A DNA stretch of 64,000 bases from Desulfosporosinus orientis DSM 765 (GTDB taxonomy: Bacteria; Bacillota; Desulfitobacteriia; Desulfitobacteriales; Desulfitobacteriaceae): NCBI RefSeq assembly GCF_000235605.1, contig NC_016584.1, forward strand, positions 360,001-424,000, read 5' to 3'. Below the pieces are notes generated by a model. It made no database searches, was not told the origin of the DNA, and saw only the letters and a program-made list of their open reading frames with translations. A program made the translations under genes and the position numbers. Positions 1 to 9,399 of this stretch are shown here, piece after piece (position 1 is the stretch's first letter; every line of letters begins with the position of its first letter).

Positions 1-1
1 C

Positions 2-1420
2 TATAAATGGAAAGCCCTTTCCTGCACTTCCTTAGGGGCTTTGCTGTCAGTATTAAGCAGCAGCACTTTAATCATTGCTCTGCCCGATATCATGAAAGAA
101 TTGAATGCGAGTATGAATACTATCATATGGACGGTCATGATCTATATGTTAGCAATAACCATCCTTGTTCCTTCAATCGGCAGGATTGCGGATATGATCG
201 GACGTAAGAAGCTTTTTGTAAGTGGGTTTGTGGTATTTACCATCGGCTCGGTTCTATGTGGATTTTCAGAGACGGCCTGGGAGCTTATTCTTTTTCGGTT
301 CGTTCAATCCATCGGTGGGGCACTGCTACTAGCAATAAGCACCCCTATTGTTACGGATGCCTTTCCTAAAGGGGAGCTGGGTAAGGCCTTGGGAATTAAT
401 GGTATGATTATAAGCGTTGGCTCGGTCATCGGACCTATCCTTGGGGGAGCATTTGTTTCGATTGGCTGGAGATGGATATTCTATATTAATCTGCCTATTG
501 GACTATTTGGTACTTTATGGGCATGGATACAAATTGAAGAATTGGAGAAACTTCCTTTAAAGCAGAAATTTGATTGGCTGGGAACCTTCTCCTTTACCAT
601 TGGAATGCTTAGCTTGTTGGTTGCTTTAACCTTAGGGGGCTTTAAAGGATGGATGAACTTATCAACCCTTGGGCTATTTGCCTTATCTCTCGTATTTATG
701 ATTCTATTTATTAATATTGAAAGCAAACTAGAGCAGCCGATGCTTGACTTAAGCCTTTTTAAGAGCCGGATGCTGGCCTTTGCTTTCTCCAGTAATCTAT
801 TAAACGGGATAGCTCGTGGGGCTGTAACCTTTTTATTGGTCTTTTATTTTCAGGGTATTAAAAGCATTGACCCTATCAAGGCAGGAATACTCCTGACTCC
901 CTTTGCCCTATCCATGATGATCATGGCCCCTATTAGCGGCAGGTTGTCGGATCGCTACGGCTCGAGAGGGCTTAGCTCTTTAGGACTTCTAATATCCGCG
1001 TTGGGACTAATAGGCATGATGGAAATTAAAGCGACGACTTCCATAACGGAATTGGCCATCTGGATGTTTATTTCCGGGTTAGGGTCTGGTATGTTTTTCT
1101 CCCCTAACACAAGTGCTATTATGGGGGCTGTCTCACCCCAGAGACGAGGGATAGCGGGCGGTGTGAGAACCATGATGAATAACGCGGGTAGTGTTATAAG
1201 TTTAGCAATATCAATGGCAATCATATCCTCAAGCATAACGCCGGAAGCCCTGCAAGGGTTGTTTTCAGGAACCCAGGTTGGCTCCCAGGGTATAGCTGTA
1301 GCCGAATTTATTTCTGGGTTAAGGGCTGCCTTTACAATTTCCTTTATAGTTAGTCTGATCGGTGCGGTTATTTCCTATATGCGGGGCGGCGAGAAATCTC
1401 ATTTGGCAGCGGAACATTAA
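2..1420 (+). CDS. MFS drug exporter, DHA2/EmrB family (5' end cut by window edge)
   Basis: A multi-drug/proton antiporter of the major facilitator superfamily, DHA2 (14-helix) type, acting in the cytoplasmic membrane. The reading frame is open to the first base of the window: the residues before the TTG at 41 (YKWKALSCTSLGA) match the usual N-terminus of this family, so the true start lies off the window and 472 aa are visible. Motif A is seen as GRIADMIGRKKLF and the family signature as GWRWIFYINLPIG, with hydrophobic helices to the end. The substrate cannot be read from sequence. The next gene follows 46 bp downstream and may share its transcript. Confidence 0.9.
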   Translation, partial: YKWKALSCTSLGALLSVLSSSTLIIALPDIMKELNASMNTIIWTVMIYMLAITILVPSIGRIADMIGRKKLFVSGFVVFTIGSVLCGFSETAWELILFRFVQSIGGALLLAISTPIVTDAFPKGELGKALGINGMIISVGSVIGPILGGAFVSIGWRWIFYINLPIGLFGTLWAWIQIEELEKLPLKQKFDWLGTFSFTIGMLSLLVALTLGGFKGWMNLSTLGLFALSLVFMILFINIESKLEQPMLDLSLFKSRMLAFAFSSNLLNGIARGAVTFLLVFYFQGIKSIDPIKAGILLTPFALSMMIMAPISGRLSDRYGSRGLSSLGLLISALGLIGMMEIKATTSITELAIWMFISGLGSGMFFSPNTSAIMGAVSPQRRGIAGGVRTMMNNAGSVISLAISMAIISSSITPEALQGLFSGTQVGSQGIAVAEFISGLRAAFTISFIVSLIGAVISYMRGGEKSHLAAEH

Positions 1421-1466
1421 GAATGTCACCCACCGATGGCAATTCTTCATCTGCAGGAGGTATACT

Positions 1467-2663
1467 ATGAATATTGAGAAAGCCTTTTACCAAAAACTCA
1501 TGGAAGATCTTTTTGCTGATCCTTGTGAAGTGAAGTTTTGGGACGGAGAGGTGGTGAACTATGGAGCCGGAGAGGCCCGGTTCCAGATAAATTTTAACGA
1601 ACCCATTGACAAAAAAGATATACTCAGTGACTTTTCTACTGCTTTTGGGGAAGGCTATATGCATAAGAAAATTGATATTGAAGGCAGTGTTCAAAAGGTT
1701 ATTGAATCTATCTATAACAGACAAGACAGCGTTTTTCACCAGAAAAGCACTTACCTCAGATTGGCGAAAATCATTTCCAACAACATTCATAAAAGCAAAG
1801 AGAATATTCAGTTTCACTATGATATAGGCAATGATTTTTATAATTTATGGCTGGATGAGACTATGACTTATTCTTGTGCATATTTTAAATCACCGGACGA
1901 TAGTTTGGCTCAGGCCCAGTGCAATAAAGTGGATCACATTCTCCGCAAACTTAATCTGCAGCCTGGGCAAAGCTTACTGGATATTGGCTGCGGATGGGGA
2001 GAATTGATTCTTTCTGCAGCAAAAAACTATCAGGTTAAAGCATTGGGTATCACCCTCAGTTCAGAGCAACATACGCATGTTTTTAATAGGATTCAAGAAG
2101 AGGGCTTGCAGGATCTTGTTGACGTTAAGCTGGTTGACTACCGTGAATTAAGAGACAGGACCTTTGATCGAGTCGTAAGTGTAGGAATGATTGAACATGT
2201 CGGCAAGGAGTATTTGAAAGAGTACTTTACCACCGTGAAGTCTCTTTTAAATGAGGGCGGAGTATCCCTATTACACTGTATTACCGGTTATAATGAGGGA
2301 GGAACAAACAGCTGGATTAACAAGTACATTTTCCCAGGCGGATATATTCCGGCGATTCAGGAATTGGTTAAGCTGATGGCTGTTAACTCCTTTTATATTA
2401 TTGACGTGGAAAGCCTCCGCGAACATTATACTCGAACTTTAGAACACTGGTCTCATAACTTCGAAGAGGCTCTCCCATTGATCAGAAAGATGAAAAATGA
2501 GACTTTTATTCGAATGTGGCGTCTTTATCTCAACGCCTGTGCTGCTTCTTTCCATTGCGGCAACATTGACATTCATCAGTTCATGTTTACTAAAGGGACA
2601 AATAATAATTGGCCAATGACCCGTGAGTTTATGTATTGTGATCTTGAAAACACTTGTCACTAA
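1467..2663 (+). CDS. cfa: Cyclopropane-fatty-acyl-phospholipid synthase
   Basis: Adds a methylene group from S-adenosylmethionine across cis double bonds of membrane phospholipid acyl chains. The 398-aa protein has the normal family length. It shows the family block FHYDIGNDFYNLWLDETMTY and the SAM-binding loop LLDIGCGWGEL in its middle part. The start is the ATG at 1467, seven bases behind AGGAGG (1455-1460). The same frame stays open upstream into the preceding MFS gene, but that part has no family similarity. Cfa enzymes usually respond to envelope stress or stationary phase, which fits an exporter as neighbour. A terminator follows directly. Confidence 0.93.
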   Translation: MNIEKAFYQKLMEDLFADPCEVKFWDGEVVNYGAGEARFQINFNEPIDKKDILSDFSTAFGEGYMHKKIDIEGSVQKVIESIYNRQDSVFHQKSTYLRLAKIISNNIHKSKENIQFHYDIGNDFYNLWLDETMTYSCAYFKSPDDSLAQAQCNKVDHILRKLNLQPGQSLLDIGCGWGELILSAAKNYQVKALGITLSSEQHTHVFNRIQEEGLQDLVDVKLVDYRELRDRTFDRVVSVGMIEHVGKEYLKEYFTTVKSLLNEGGVSLLHCITGYNEGGTNSWINKYIFPGGYIPAIQELVKLMAVNSFYIIDVESLREHYTRTLEHWSHNFEEALPLIRKMKNETFIRMWRLYLNACAASFHCGNIDIHQFMFTKGTNNNWPMTREFMYCDLENTCH

Positions 2664-2670
2664 TCAAAAA

Positions 2671-2712
2671 ACATCCTTGTTCACATTAGTGAGTGAGGAT
2701 GCTTTTCTTTAA
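2671..2712 (+). terminator. Intrinsic terminator after cfa
   Basis: Inverted repeat CATCCT...AGGATG (arms interrupted by a few mismatches) ending in a T-rich run just behind the cfa stop. Confidence 0.75.
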
Positions 2713-2853
2713 TTGGGTTGTCAGCTGACGGGGATTACAAACCGTATAAATCTTTATTTGTTCAATCATTAAATCTTGAATTTCAAAGAGTTTAGTAATA
2801 AAGTTAAAGAAATAAAAAAGTAAAGTTTTTTTAAATTGAAGGGGCTTTGAGTT

Positions 2854-4020
2854 TTGAGTCGTTTTTTAGTTTTAGTAATGGCCGTGGCCAGTGGCATCAC
2901 AGTGGCAAATTTGTATTATATTCAGCCCCTTCTAGTGGAAATTGCGGAAAGCTTCCATGTAACTCAGGTTAGTGTTGGCTTTGTGGCAATGCTCACTCAG
3001 GTTGGATATGCTCTTGGTATGTTGAGTATCTTACCTCTGGCAGATATTAAGGAGAAAAGGTCTCTCATTGTAACGATGCTTTTGTTTTCGGCGTGTGCTT
3101 TACTTTTCATGTCCTTTTCCTTCAACATAACAGTGATCTCAATTGCATCTTTTGCCGTGGGTTTTACATCGGTTGTACCTCAACTGATTGTGCCCTTTGC
3201 AGCTCAGCTGGCGAATCCCAAAGAACGGGGAAGGATCATTGGCAGTGTGATGAGCGGCTTATTTGTTGGTATATTAGTATCACGTACTTTCAGCGGGATA
3301 GTAGGCGAATATTGGGGATGGAGAACCGTATACCTGATTGCGGCGGGTTTGATGATTATACTAGCTCTTTTTCTGCGAAGACTTCTGCCCTTATGTCCTC
3401 CTATTTCGAGAATGAACTATAGAGATTTGTTTAAATCCATGGTGAGTTTGAGTAAAAATCTTCATGTCTTGCGGGAAGCCTCTCTTAATGGAGCGCTTAT
3501 GTTTGCAGCTTTTAGTGCTTTTTGGACATCGCTGGTTTTTTTGCTTGAGAGTTCACACTATCATTTGGGTGCTGATATCGCAGGTATGTTTGGACTAGTA
3601 GGTGTTACCGGAGCTCTGGCTGCTCCCATCGTAGGCAGGACAGCCGACAAACGCAGCCCTAGATTTACTGTGGGAATTGGCATGATTTCTGTAATTCTTG
3701 CCTATGTTTGCTTTTGGATATTAGGTTTTAAGCTCTGGGGTTTGATTATTGGGGTTATTTTACTTGATTTAGGTGTTCAGTCTTGTCAGATTTCCAATCA
3801 GGCTAGAGTACATGCCTTAAATGATGAAGCCCGCAACCGATTAAATACGGTTTATATGGTATCCTATTTTTTTGGAGGAGCTGTAGGCTCTTATCTGGGG
3901 TCCTATTGCTATGCAAATTTTAATTGGTATGGAGTTTGCGTCTTAGGACTTTTAACACAACTCCTGGCTGTCATTTTGCATATGAACTATAGACAGAAAC
4001 CAAATATCATGACAACATAG
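2854..4020 (+). CDS. MFS transporter, 12-helix type
   Basis: A 388-aa major facilitator protein whose N-terminus (MAVASGITVANLYYIQPLL) resembles the YNFM/YgaY-like putative effluxers. Helices run throughout, and GRTADKRSPRF in the middle loop is the second copy of motif A. The start is taken as TTG 2854, with GAAGGGG about ten bases upstream; no ATG fits the ribosome binding site. The substrate is unknown. It is a single-gene transcript, since terminators lie before and after it. Confidence 0.85.
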   Translation: MSRFLVLVMAVASGITVANLYYIQPLLVEIAESFHVTQVSVGFVAMLTQVGYALGMLSILPLADIKEKRSLIVTMLLFSACALLFMSFSFNITVISIASFAVGFTSVVPQLIVPFAAQLANPKERGRIIGSVMSGLFVGILVSRTFSGIVGEYWGWRTVYLIAAGLMIILALFLRRLLPLCPPISRMNYRDLFKSMVSLSKNLHVLREASLNGALMFAAFSAFWTSLVFLLESSHYHLGADIAGMFGLVGVTGALAAPIVGRTADKRSPRFTVGIGMISVILAYVCFWILGFKLWGLIIGVILLDLGVQSCQISNQARVHALNDEARNRLNTVYMVSYFFGGAVGSYLGSYCYANFNWYGVCVLGLLTQLLAVILHMNYRQKPNIMTT

Positions 4021-4055
4021 GCTCAGCGATTGATCTCGCTGAGCCTATGTTTTGA
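4014..4055 (+). terminator. Intrinsic terminator overlapping the MFS stop codon
   Basis: A perfect 16-bp stem (4014-4029 with 4036-4051), six-base loop, then a short T run. The left arm contains the stop codon of the gene at 2854. Confidence 0.9.
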
Positions 4056-4264
4056 AATAATCATCAAGGCCTTTTCTTACAAAATTTAGAGGGATTCCCC
4101 CATAAATATAGAATTAATCAATATTAAATATAATACATAGAAAGATATGAAGCATAACATAAACCATCGCCCAAAATGAGTACAATTTTACATGAGACAA
4201 CTTGAATGATAGAATAAAGTTGTTGCATTATAAAAAGAAAACTATTTAATTGAAGGTGCTATTA

Positions 4265-5140
4265 ATGAACAAAAATCTGCCCGTATATTTTTCTAAACAA
4301 GATGGGGATTTGTGGTTGACAGAAGAAGAACGTGAAGATTTGAAGATCAGCTATAGGATTAAAGAAATTCTCTTTGAAGGACAATCGGAATTTCAGCATG
4401 TTATGGTCTTAGATTCCTATAGCTTTGGTAGGATGTTGGTTCTCGATGGTATTGTTCAGACAACCTCCATTGATGGATATATCTATAACGAGATGATTTC
4501 CCATGTACCCTTATGCATTCATCCTGAACCTAAAAAAATATTGATCATTGGCGGGGGGGATTGCGGAGCAGCAAAAGAAGTTTGCAAATATGCAGTGGTA
4601 GATCAGGTGGATATGGTAGAAATTGACAAGTTAGTGGTTGAAGTATGCCAACACCATTTGCCAGAAGTTTCGGGACCCTTAGCTGACTCGAGAGTACAAT
4701 TTATTTATGATGATGGAGTTAATTTTGCCGAAAACAAAGAAAATGAATATGATGTCGTCATTGTAGATTCTTCAGACCCTATTGGCCCGGCCAAAAGCCT
4801 ATTTGAAAAAAGTTTCTATCAAAGTATCCATAAATCCTTAAAAGCGGATGGTTTAATGGTTTGTCAAAGTCAGTCTCCAATTTTTCACCAAGAAGTTATG
4901 CAGCAAACTTATCAAAGAATTGGTGAACTTTTTCATTTTGTAAAACTATATACGGCCGTTGTCCCTACCTATCCTGGCGGTTTATGGAGCTTTACCGTAG
5001 GGTCAAAGAATTATATTAACCCCGATCCTGCAAGGTTGAAAGATAAGGAAACCCATTACGTCAATAAAGATATAATTGAACGATGTTTTTCTTTGCCGCA
5101 ATTTATGATAGAGCAATACCCTCCTTTTGAGAATAACTGA
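4265..5140 (+). CDS. speE: Spermidine synthase (polyamine aminopropyltransferase)
   Basis: Transfers an aminopropyl group from decarboxylated SAM to putrescine in the cytosol. The 291-aa length is normal. Family marks seen are the GGGD nucleotide loop (IIGGGDCGAAKEV), the acidic residue at the end of the next strand (DMVEID), and DSSDPIGPAKSLF with the catalytic aspartate. The glycine-rich loop carries C-G-A-A where G-G-V-L is more usual. ATG 4265 is chosen because AAGGTG (4253-4258) is six bases upstream; an in-frame TTG at 4250 would overlap that site. No speD or speA/speB lies nearby. Confidence 0.92.
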   Translation: MNKNLPVYFSKQDGDLWLTEEEREDLKISYRIKEILFEGQSEFQHVMVLDSYSFGRMLVLDGIVQTTSIDGYIYNEMISHVPLCIHPEPKKILIIGGGDCGAAKEVCKYAVVDQVDMVEIDKLVVEVCQHHLPEVSGPLADSRVQFIYDDGVNFAENKENEYDVVIVDSSDPIGPAKSLFEKSFYQSIHKSLKADGLMVCQSQSPIFHQEVMQQTYQRIGELFHFVKLYTAVVPTYPGGLWSFTVGSKNYINPDPARLKDKETHYVNKDIIERCFSLPQFMIEQYPPFENN

Positions 5141-5459
5141 GGGAAAACTTGGTCACATATTGACAGCCATAATCTGGGTAGTTATCATTACTCATGAAGT
5201 CCTTAATTTGGAGGAAACAGTAGGTATGAATTTTATCATTAAGTTGATGGCTGTTATGATAATTGCTTTGTCAATTAATATTTTTCTTGGAAGATGGCGT
5301 GTAAAGACTAGAAAATTCAGTTTGCATTGGTTTTTAGCGATTCATATAGCTGTACCTCTTATCTATCTTTTAAGGGTCTACGAAGGTCTAGCCTATTGGA
5401 CCATACCTTTTTTAGTCGTTTTTTCCGTGTTAGGACAAATTGTTGGAGGCAGATTATAA
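5127..5459 (+). CDS. Small membrane protein of unknown function
   Basis: Not recognised. It is a 110-aa hydrophobic protein with about four membrane segments: residues ~9-22, ~37-53, ~68-83 and ~90-106. As drawn it begins at TTG 5127 and overlaps speE by 14 bases. A second candidate start, ATG 5226, has a better ribosome binding site (GGAGGAA, 5210-5216, nine bases away) and gives 77 aa. The stretch between the two starts still reads as a membrane helix, so the longer form is kept. Probably translationally coupled to speE. Confidence 0.6.
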   Translation: MRITEGKLGHILTAIIWVVIITHEVLNLEETVGMNFIIKLMAVMIIALSINIFLGRWRVKTRKFSLHWFLAIHIAVPLIYLLRVYEGLAYWTIPFLVVFSVLGQIVGGRL

Positions 5460-5486
5460 GTTAAAATACTATGTATTATAGTCGTG

Positions 5487-5524
5487 ATGCACTAAGCAGT
5501 AAAATGTTTGGTGCATTTTTTATA
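5487..5524 (+). terminator. Intrinsic terminator after speE operon
   Basis: Stem ATGCACTAA/TTGGTGCAT with one G-T pair, followed by a run of six T. Confidence 0.8.
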
Positions 5525-5689
5525 TAATCAGAAGTATTTTTGAATTAGTCGATTGAATCTAGAAATATATGACAGGTAACGACAGAATCGCCAAAGGAGA
5601 TCTTTTAGTAAATGTTGAATTAGTTTCTTTAAAATGTAAATAAAGCAAATTATATCAAATGAACGATGGGTTCGGTAAGGATGTGATGT

Positions 5690-8458
5690 ATGAGGCTTAA
5701 GCCGAAGCTACTCCTGGGATTTGTATCTATTTTAGTTATAATGGCTGTCTTCTTTGGAATGTCGATCTACTCTCTGGATCGAGCCAATCGGAGTTTGGAG
5801 AAGAACTGGCAAGAACGAAGCCGAAAAATCAATTATTCGAAAACATTGGAAAGCGAACTCAACAATATCAGCAGGTATTTAAGGGATCTGGCTTTTTTAA
5901 AGGTAAACAGTTCTGAGTATGTTTCTACAATGGACCATATTCTCGCTTCCAGAGAGAGAATTGACTGGGCTCTGGAATCTCTTGAAACGACGGCAGTACG
6001 GGATGAAATTAAAAGCATGCTCCGCAAAATAAGAACAGAAAATCTTATCTATATAGACCTTCAAGAAAAAATTTTTTCATTAGCTTCTAGAAATCAAAAC
6101 GAAGAGTTTGAACGATTAATCAATATGGGAGCAGCTGAGAGAGGTCAGATCTTCAAACTTGTTGTGGAATTACAGGGTTTAGAGGACCAAGCTTTAAATG
6201 ACTTAATTACATCCTCTTCCGATACCTATCAACAATCGGTGGTATTCTTTTTTATTTCCCTGGGTTTGACGCTGTTGGCAGGCACTCTAATTACGATATG
6301 GATTACACGAAGAGTTACAGGAGAAATCCATATAGTCACAGATGTTATGAGCCGCTTTTCATCTATCCAAGATCATACGATACTGCCTCGTATCGAGATG
6401 AGTTCTACGGATGAGATTGGAGATATTGCGCTGGCATTTAACGAAATGGCTCGCTCTATGGAAGAACATGCTCTTCATGAAAAGGAAGTATTAGCTAATA
6501 TAGGGGGGAAAAATTGGCTTAAATCTGAAGTTGTCGATATTACCGCCTTGTGTCAGGGAATTCAGGATCTTGATACCTTAGCCAGTCTTTTAATTACTAA
6601 AGTAGTCCCCATGATTGAGGCTATCTACGGAGTTTTTTACATTATGGAAGGGGACGAGGAAAAACGGTATCTTAAAAAGTATGCTGTTTATGCAGCAAGT
6701 CCGTGGGCAAATGCCCAAGAGGCCTTTCTCTTAGGAGAAGGTTTGGTGGGTCAAAGCGCCTTAGAAAATCGAACGATTATCCTGGAGGGAAATTCGGGAA
6801 ATTCTATTAAAATTATCTCTGGGTTAGGAGAAATTTCCTCTCAGAGCATTATACTATTACCGGTCTCATTCAAAGGCCAGGTTGTTGCTGTGTTAGAGAT
6901 GGCATCTCTTCAATCCTTTACATCGTTACATCTTGAACTCTTGGATTTAGTAGCAAAAAATATAGGTACAACCATTAACCGTGTACAGGCGCACATGAAA
7001 ATTAAAAGCCTGCTGACGGAATCACAGGTTTTAACTGAAGAGCTTCAGTCTCAATCTGAAGAGCTTCAGTTACAACAAGAAGAGCTTAAAACCTTTAATG
7101 AGAATTTAGAAAAGCAAATCAGAGATTCTGAAAAAAGAGCAACAGAACTTGAGGGCTTAAAAGCAGCCTTAGAAGAAAAAGCACGGGAGTTGGAAGAAAG
7201 TTCGAACTATAAAACAGAGTTTTTATCAAATATGTCCCATGAATTGCGGACTCCATTGAATAGTTTGTTGATCCTTTCTCAAACTCTAATGGAAAACAAG
7301 GAAGGTAATTTAACCTCAAGCCAGTTAGATTATGTAAAAACTATCTTTTCCTCTGGTAATGAACTTTTGGCATTAATTAATGACATTCTGGACCTGTCAA
7401 AAGTTGAGGCAGGAAAAATAATCCTGCATCCGGAGGTTTTGAAATTATCGGATTTGCTGGGTTATCTCAGACAATATTTTCTCCCTGTGGCCAATCACAA
7501 GAATATAGACTGTATCGTAGAAATTAATCAGGATATCCCTGATACTACTTGTATAGATAAACAACGGCTTTTGCAAATATTAAAGAATTTACTGTCTAAT
7601 GCCTTCAAATTTACTGATAAAGGGATGGTCTCTTTAAAAGTCAGCAAAGCGGAAGATGCGATAGTCAAGAATAATCCTTTATTCAAAGAAGCAGAGTGGG
7701 TTCTGGCCTTTGCTGTATCTGATACAGGAATCGGAATTCACCAAAACAAACAAAGCATTATTTTTGAAGCTTTTCAGCAGGCTAACGGAACAACTGCCAG
7801 GAAATATGGCGGGACAGGTTTAGGGCTGACAATCAGTCAGAAGCTTGCCGGGCTGTTAGGAGGGTACATTGATCTTCATAGCATTGAGGAACGAGGAAGT
7901 ACATTTACCCTGTATTTGCCGGGCAATAATGCCGAAATGGTAGAATTGGACAAATCCTATAAAGAAGCGGCGGCTGCAAGCAGCAGTCATTCCTCATTGC
8001 GCAGAGCCGAACTTGTCAAACTGGTAACCCACTCGGACGGAAAACAAGATGACCTCTCTATAACAGACAATAAAAATGCGCGTTTGGAGGGAAAAAAGGT
8101 CTTAGTCGTCGATGATGACATGCGTAATGTTTTTGCGCTTACAACTGCTCTGGAAAACCAAAAAATTAAAACCATATTTGCTGAGAATGGCAGGGAGAGC
8201 ATAGAGACTCTCCGCAGCAATCCGGATGTCGATTTGGTTCTAATGGACATCATGATGCCGGAAATGGATGGATATGAAGCTTTGCGCCGCATCCGGCAGA
8301 TACCGGCCTATAGGAATCTGCCCATCATAGCCCTTACATCGAAGGCTATGAAAAACGATCGGGAAAAGTGTATTGAAGCCGGTGCTTCAGATTACATCAG
8401 CAAGCCGGTGAATCTGGATCAGCTGTTTTCGTTAATTAAGATTTGGCTGTATAGATAG
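5690..8458 (+). CDS. Hybrid sensor histidine kinase (HAMP-GAF-HisKA-HATPase-REC)
   Basis: A membrane sensor kinase of 922 aa with its own receiver. Order: helix 1 (~8-28), an outside domain (~29-180), helix 2 (~182-206), HAMP (~207-260), GAF (~275-425), a long Glu/Gln-rich coiled coil (~430-510), HisKA with phosphorylated His517 in NMSHELRTPLNS, ATPase with GTGLGLTISQKLAG, and a C-terminal receiver with Asp853 in LVLMDIMMPEMDG. The stimulus is unknown. It leads a three-gene operon with a CheR-type methyltransferase five to eleven bases downstream and a receiver/kinase after that, so the three probably form one phosphorelay. Confidence 0.92.
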   Translation: MRLKPKLLLGFVSILVIMAVFFGMSIYSLDRANRSLEKNWQERSRKINYSKTLESELNNISRYLRDLAFLKVNSSEYVSTMDHILASRERIDWALESLETTAVRDEIKSMLRKIRTENLIYIDLQEKIFSLASRNQNEEFERLINMGAAERGQIFKLVVELQGLEDQALNDLITSSSDTYQQSVVFFFISLGLTLLAGTLITIWITRRVTGEIHIVTDVMSRFSSIQDHTILPRIEMSSTDEIGDIALAFNEMARSMEEHALHEKEVLANIGGKNWLKSEVVDITALCQGIQDLDTLASLLITKVVPMIEAIYGVFYIMEGDEEKRYLKKYAVYAASPWANAQEAFLLGEGLVGQSALENRTIILEGNSGNSIKIISGLGEISSQSIILLPVSFKGQVVAVLEMASLQSFTSLHLELLDLVAKNIGTTINRVQAHMKIKSLLTESQVLTEELQSQSEELQLQQEELKTFNENLEKQIRDSEKRATELEGLKAALEEKARELEESSNYKTEFLSNMSHELRTPLNSLLILSQTLMENKEGNLTSSQLDYVKTIFSSGNELLALINDILDLSKVEAGKIILHPEVLKLSDLLGYLRQYFLPVANHKNIDCIVEINQDIPDTTCIDKQRLLQILKNLLSNAFKFTDKGMVSLKVSKAEDAIVKNNPLFKEAEWVLAFAVSDTGIGIHQNKQSIIFEAFQQANGTTARKYGGTGLGLTISQKLAGLLGGYIDLHSIEERGSTFTLYLPGNNAEMVELDKSYKEAAAASSSHSSLRRAELVKLVTHSDGKQDDLSITDNKNARLEGKKVLVVDDDMRNVFALTTALENQKIKTIFAENGRESIETLRSNPDVDLVLMDIMMPEMDGYEALRRIRQIPAYRNLPIIALTSKAMKNDREKCIEAGASDYISKPVNLDQLFSLIKIWLYR

Positions 8459-8469
8459 GAAGGATGCCA

Positions 8470-9330
8470 GTGAATTATAAAGAAACAGAATCAGCTATGA
8501 ATATGGAGAGCCCAAGCGAATTAGAAAAAATTGAAATACAGCTTCTCTTAGAGGGGATTTATCAGTACTATGGTTTTGATTTCAGAAATTACGTACCTGC
8601 TTCCATCAGGCGGAGAATCTGGTATCGTATCCAAGCTGAGAGACTGGATAGTGTTTCCGGCCTACAAGAAAAAGTTCTTCATGATCCCTCTGCCATGGCA
8701 CGTCTATTTTCGGATTTCTCAATTCGAGTCTCGGAGATGTTTCGTGACCCGGAGTTTTTTGGGTTTTTCAGGAAAACGATTGTTCCATTCTTAAAAGAAC
8801 TTCCATTTATAAGAATATGGCATGCAGGCTGTTCCACTGGTGAAGAAGTGTATTCTATGGCAATCATACTATATGAAGAAGGTTTGCATCATAAGACAAA
8901 GATTTATGCTACAGATATGAACGAAGAATTGTTAATAAAGGCGAAGGAAGGTGTCTATTCATTAGATAAAATGCAGGCATACCGAGACAATTACTTAACT
9001 GCCGGAGGAAGCGAAGGGCTGGCTATGTTCTATGATGTACGGAAAGACAAGGCAGTGTTTCATTCCTTTCTGACCCGCAATGTTATATTTGCCCAACATA
9101 ACTTGGCAACGGATCATTCCTTCAATGAATTTCACGTAATTATTTGCCGAAATGTCCTGATTTATTTTGATAAAGTATTACAAAATCGTGTGCACAAGTT
9201 GTTTTATGAAAGCTTATGTATGTCTGGAATTTTAGGGTTGGGCAGCAAAGAGGATATAGCTTTTAACGATTATTCTCATTGCTATGAACCTTTTATTCCC
9301 GAGCAAAAAATTTATCGGAAAGTAAGGTAG
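8470..9330 (+). CDS. CheR-type protein-glutamate methyltransferase
   Basis: A SAM-dependent methyltransferase of the CheR family, 286 aa, normal length. It has the all-alpha N-terminal part (~20-85), then the catalytic domain with WHAGCSTGEEVYSMAI as the SAM loop, YATDMNEE, and the family mark IICRNVLIYFDK. The start is placed at GTG 8470 because AGGAAGG (8457-8463) abuts the ATG at 8464 but sits six bases before the GTG. It lies between two sensor kinases and not in a flagellar/chemotaxis operon, and no CheB is present. Its substrate is more likely a kinase or receptor of this relay than a normal chemoreceptor; that is inference. Confidence 0.88.
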   Translation: MNYKETESAMNMESPSELEKIEIQLLLEGIYQYYGFDFRNYVPASIRRRIWYRIQAERLDSVSGLQEKVLHDPSAMARLFSDFSIRVSEMFRDPEFFGFFRKTIVPFLKELPFIRIWHAGCSTGEEVYSMAIILYEEGLHHKTKIYATDMNEELLIKAKEGVYSLDKMQAYRDNYLTAGGSEGLAMFYDVRKDKAVFHSFLTRNVIFAQHNLATDHSFNEFHVIICRNVLIYFDKVLQNRVHKLFYESLCMSGILGLGSKEDIAFNDYSHCYEPFIPEQKIYRKVR

Positions 9331-9399
9331 TCTTACTTACAAATCAGTTTGGAACATAAAAAGAGACAAGAATTTGAGGGCACCGAGGATGAGAAGTAG

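Noticed and set aside
1362-1466. Upstream extension of cfa
   Set aside because: In-frame ATG 1362 lies inside the MFS gene without a ribosome binding site; ATG 1467 has AGGAGG.
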